7,284 bases of DNA, taken from positions 7,868 to 15,151 of the forward strand of contig WVZU01000186.1 of assembly GCA_011772275.1 (NCBI GenBank), given 5' to 3'. Made by a program: the position numbers and the translations under genes. Positions 5,513-7,284 of this stretch are shown in pieces (position 1 is the first letter of the stretch; every line of letters begins with the position of its first letter). The DNA is from Planctomycetales bacterium. Its GTDB lineage: Bacteria; Planctomycetota; Planctomycetia; Pirellulales; UBA7805. The notes under the pieces were generated by a model, which ran no database searches, was not told the DNA's origin, and worked only from the letters and a program-made list of their open reading frames with translations.

Positions 5513-6309
5513 CCCTCAAACCCTCGCGACTGCTGCAGCCCACCGTTGATCGGGATCACCTGGCCGGTAATGAACTCTGCGGCGGGGGATACCAGGAAAT
5601 GCGCCACGCGTGCCACGTCGGCAGGGGTCCCCCACCGCTGCAGCAGCGATTCCTGCCGGGCGCGACGCTGCCACGGCGGGGAAGCCTGCTGCCCCCAGGC
5701 GGTGCGAATCCAGCCGGGGGCAAGGCAGTTCACGCGGACCTCGGGGGCCAGCGATCGAGCGAGGCTGCGGGTAAAAGCCATCACCGCCGCTTTGACAGCC
5801 GCAAACATTTCGCCGCTGTCGCCCCCCATTCCCAGTTCGGCCTGATCCCAGCCCATGTTCAGAACGGTCCCCCGGCCGGCCTGCTTCATCCGCCGGCCCG
5901 CCGCCCGCGACAGCCGGATCGCCGCCACGACGTCCACCTCCCACAGCCGCTGCAGTTTTTCCTCGAAACTTCCGCCTGCCGCCTCGCCCGTCAGCACGTC
6001 CGCGCCAGCGTTGTTGACCCACACGTCAATCTGCGGCCGCCATTGAAATGCCTCGTTGCAAAGTTGATCCTGCTGGTCCCGACCAGACAGGTCGCCGACA
6101 AACCGATGAGCCGCGGTCCCCAGCCGCTGCATTTCTGCGGCGACTTCGCCCAGCCCATCCTCGTTCTGCCGCGTGTGAATCAGACACTCGGCACCAGCCG
6201 CCGCCAGTTGCAGAGCGATAGCGCGACCGATGCCACGCGACGCGCCGGTGATGACCGCCGTCATGCCCTTCAGATCATAATCAACCGCAGCGGAAACCGA
6301 CGTTGCCAT
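5509..6309 (-). CDS. Short-chain dehydrogenase/reductase-like protein, degenerate catalytic tetrad
   Basis: A 266-residue classical-type SDR by fold. The cofactor site is intact: TGASRGIG at 21-28, an Arg in HTRQ (45-48) that suggests NADP(H), GDLSG at 72-76, NNAG at 99-102, and the PG motif at 198-199. The catalytic tetrad is not. The helix-4 Asn is Asp126 (EVDVV). The catalytic Ser position reads NMGWDQ (151-156), with Trp154 where Ser is expected. YxxxK is FAAVK, giving Phe169 and Lys173. Only Lys remains. It is the first gene of the operon with three H4MPT-type genes, so an H4MPT-related role (a pterin reductase, or a non-catalytic or regulatory part) is possible but unproven. The ATG at 6309 gives the usual short lead before the LKGMTAVITG strand. 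It lacks a Shine-Dalgarno, so a leaderless message or another start is possible. An unrelated fatty-acid or sugar SDR cannot be ruled out. Confidence 0.85.
   Translation of the reverse strand: MATSVSAAVDYDLKGMTAVITGASRGIGRAIALQLAAAGAECLIHTRQNEDGLGEVAAEMQRLGTAAHRFVGDLSGRDQQDQLCNEAFQWRPQIDVWVNNAGADVLTGEAAGGSFEEKLQRLWEVDVVAAIRLSRAAGRRMKQAGRGTVLNMGWDQAELGMGGDSGEMFAAVKAAVMAFTRSLARSLAPEVRVNCLAPGWIRTAWGQQASPPWQRRARQESLLQRWGTPADVARVAHFLVSPAAEFITGQVIPINGGLQQSRGFEG
5521..5525 (-). promoter_or_regulatory. Shine-Dalgarno of the DHPS-like gene
   Basis: GAGGG on the minus strand lies 8 bases before the GTG at 5512, within the last codons of the SDR gene. Together with the GTGA overlap it supports a coupled GTG start. 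Confidence 0.5.
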
Positions 6310-6329
6310 GCCTGCATTGTCAGGTATCC

Positions 6330-6364
6330 CCGCCAAGGCGGCAAGTTGCCAGCTTGTTGCCAGC
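6330..6364. promoter_or_regulatory. Clustered palindromes and direct repeats, possible operator
   Basis: CCGCC-AA-GGCGG (6330-6341) is followed directly by GGCAA-G-TTGCC (6340-6350). GTTGCCAGC occurs at 6345-6353 and again at 6356-6364, 11 bases or one helical turn apart. A further GTTGCCA lies at 6302-6308, over the SDR start codon. The cluster is 20-55 bases upstream of the SDR start, where a repressor or activator could act. Each element is short enough to arise by chance in GC-rich DNA. Confidence 0.3.
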
Positions 6365-6546
6365 CCGACCCGGCCCGCACACGGCCGACAACCTCGCCGC
6401 ATAGCCCCCGCTCGACATCGTAAGTCCAGGCTTTTCGATTCGACGGCTGCCGAAAAGGACCGGTCGGGCCGCAGGCGGTTGTTCAAAATAAGGGGACAAG
6501 CTGGAGGATTGCGTCGTTCGGCGCTGTGGCCGTGGCAACGATTCGT

Positions 6547-6552
6547 TATGAT
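6547..6552 (+). promoter_or_regulatory. Possible -10 box for the acyltransferase gene
   Basis: TATGAT matches five of six consensus bases and lies 38 bases before the ATG at 6591, implying a leader of about 30 bases. No convincing -35 box is found 16-18 bases upstream, where CTGTGG occurs. Confidence 0.25.
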
Positions 6553-6590
6553 TCAGGCCACACTTAACAGATCCACCCGTCCAGCTTGTC

Positions 6591-7284
6591 ATGGTCGACT
6601 ATTTGCAACCCCTGATCCCCACCGCCTGTTTCGCTTTTCGGGGCTACAATGTTACTAACCTCGGGCGGAGCTACGAACTGCTGACGCATCCGGTTTACGG
6701 CGAAACCGTCAAGGCGGTCTTGAAAGAAGCGTCCGGATTTGCTTCCCAAGCGGCCGGCCGGCGGATCGATCTGGTAAGCCGCGTCCGTAAAAAACGCCAA
6801 ACGACATTGAAGTCGTTCGCCGATGCGATCGGGCTGATCGTCAGCATGGAAATCGCCCAGATCCGGCTGCTGAAAGAATTCTTTGGTATCGACTACCACG
6901 CGGGAAAATTAGCGATCGGCTACAGCCTTGGCGAGATCTCCGCGGCGGTCTGCGGCGGGGTCCTGGAAATGTCCGACGCACTTAACCTCACCGTCGCGCT
7001 GGCCGACGACTGCGCCGAACTGGGCCAGACCACCTCGATGGGGATCGTCTTTTCGCGCGGCCCGGCGTTGGACCTGCACGCCATTCGGAAGCTGTGTGTC
7101 GAGATCAACCAGGAGGGCCAAGGCGTGATCGGCATATCGGCTCATCTATCCCCCAACTCCGTACTGATCCTGGGCCAACAGGAGACCGTCGATCGCTTCA
7201 ACGAACTCCGAGCTCGGCGCCTGCCCCGACACGTACATATGCGAAAAAATAAAAGCTACTGGCCGCCCTTGCATACGCCGATTA
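6591..7284 (+). CDS. FabD-like acyltransferase (malonyl-CoA:ACP transacylase family), 3' end missing
   Basis: The frame is open from ATG 6591 to the window edge, giving 231 codons of a protein of unknown full length. The acyltransferase fold is shown by the nucleophile elbow GYSLGEISAAV (residues 110-120, Ser112; the usual form is GHSLGE), by ISAHLSPNSVLILGQ (182-196), which fits the family's ferredoxin-like subdomain, and by PPLHTPI (225-231), where His228 corresponds to the catalytic His of the FHSP-type motif. The N-terminal FRGYNVTNLG (16-25) replaces the usual FPGQGSQ motif and is strongly degenerate. After DALNL (129-133) the arginine that binds the malonyl carboxylate in FabD is not present, so the acyl donor may not be malonyl-CoA. 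No upstream in-frame start exists after the TGA at 6549-6551, and no Shine-Dalgarno is obvious. It is transcribed away from the H4MPT operon. It could be a stand-alone enzyme or the first domain of a larger lipid or polyketide synthase. Confidence 0.8.
   Translation, partial: MVDYLQPLIPTACFAFRGYNVTNLGRSYELLTHPVYGETVKAVLKEASGFASQAAGRRIDLVSRVRKKRQTTLKSFADAIGLIVSMEIAQIRLLKEFFGIDYHAGKLAIGYSLGEISAAVCGGVLEMSDALNLTVALADDCAELGQTTSMGIVFSRGPALDLHAIRKLCVEINQEGQGVIGISAHLSPNSVLILGQQETVDRFNELRARRLPRHVHMRKNKSYWPPLHTPI

Larger units (their letters stand above)
6310..6590. other. Divergent intergenic region between SDR and acyltransferase genes
   Basis: These 281 bases must hold promoters for both the leftward H4MPT operon and the rightward acyltransferase gene, unless transcription enters from elsewhere. 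For the operon the best boxes are TTGCCG and GACAAT with a 17-base spacer on the minus strand; these sit so close to the ATG at 6309 that the message would be nearly leaderless. Each box matches four of six consensus bases, so this is weak. The SDR frame stays open back to 6486, but the extension shows no SDR character. Confidence 0.5.

Noticed and set aside
6310..6486. N-terminal extension of the SDR by 59 residues
   Set aside because: It is open by chance in GC-rich DNA, Arg/Ala/Cys-rich, and precedes a start that already gives the normal SDR N-terminus.

Overview
The window looks like a GC-rich bacterial chromosome segment from the Planctomycetes, most likely the Pirellulales or a relative. 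This placement is inferred from two things: an archaeal-type tetrahydromethanopterin (H4MPT) biosynthesis cluster sitting in an otherwise bacterial setting, and a dispersed-looking repeat with the core GGCGAAAAAGACTCCCGA that I associate with planctomycete intergenic DNA. No rRNA, tRNA, CRISPR array, transposase or integrase was seen.

Layout. (1) Positions 1-1144, + strand: the probable C-terminal tail of an unidentified gene, joined by an ATGA overlap to a ROK-family sugar kinase. (2) Positions 1145-1483: a gap between converging genes, packed with inverted and direct repeats. (3) Positions 1484-1966, - strand: a small hemerythrin-like protein with a good Shine-Dalgarno and a sigma-70-type promoter (TTGACA, 17 bp, TAAACT). 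(4) Positions 1967-2489: a non-coding stretch holding that promoter and a long G tract. (5) Positions 2490-6309, - strand: a four-gene operon transcribed leftwards in the order SDR oxidoreductase, dihydropteroate synthase-like protein, DUF447 flavoprotein-like protein, beta-RFAP synthase. The junctions are a GTGA overlap, a 3-base gap and a second GTGA overlap. (6) Positions 6310-6590: a divergent intergenic region with small palindromes. (7) Positions 6591-7284, + strand: the first 231 codons of a FabD-like acyltransferase that runs off the window.

How the genes fit together. Beta-RFAP synthase makes the ribosylated aminobenzene half of H4MPT. The dihydropteroate synthase-like protein is the natural candidate to join it to the pterin. 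DUF447 proteins recur in bacterial and archaeal H4MPT loci. H4MPT carries one-carbon units in formaldehyde oxidation in methylotrophs and planctomycetes, so the operon probably makes part of that cofactor. The operon's first gene is an SDR that keeps its nucleotide-binding motifs but has lost three of the four catalytic tetrad residues, including Tyr (now Phe169). That makes it the oddest member and the best lead here. The acyltransferase at the right edge also looks altered, because the arginine that holds the malonyl carboxylate in FabD is not found at its expected place.
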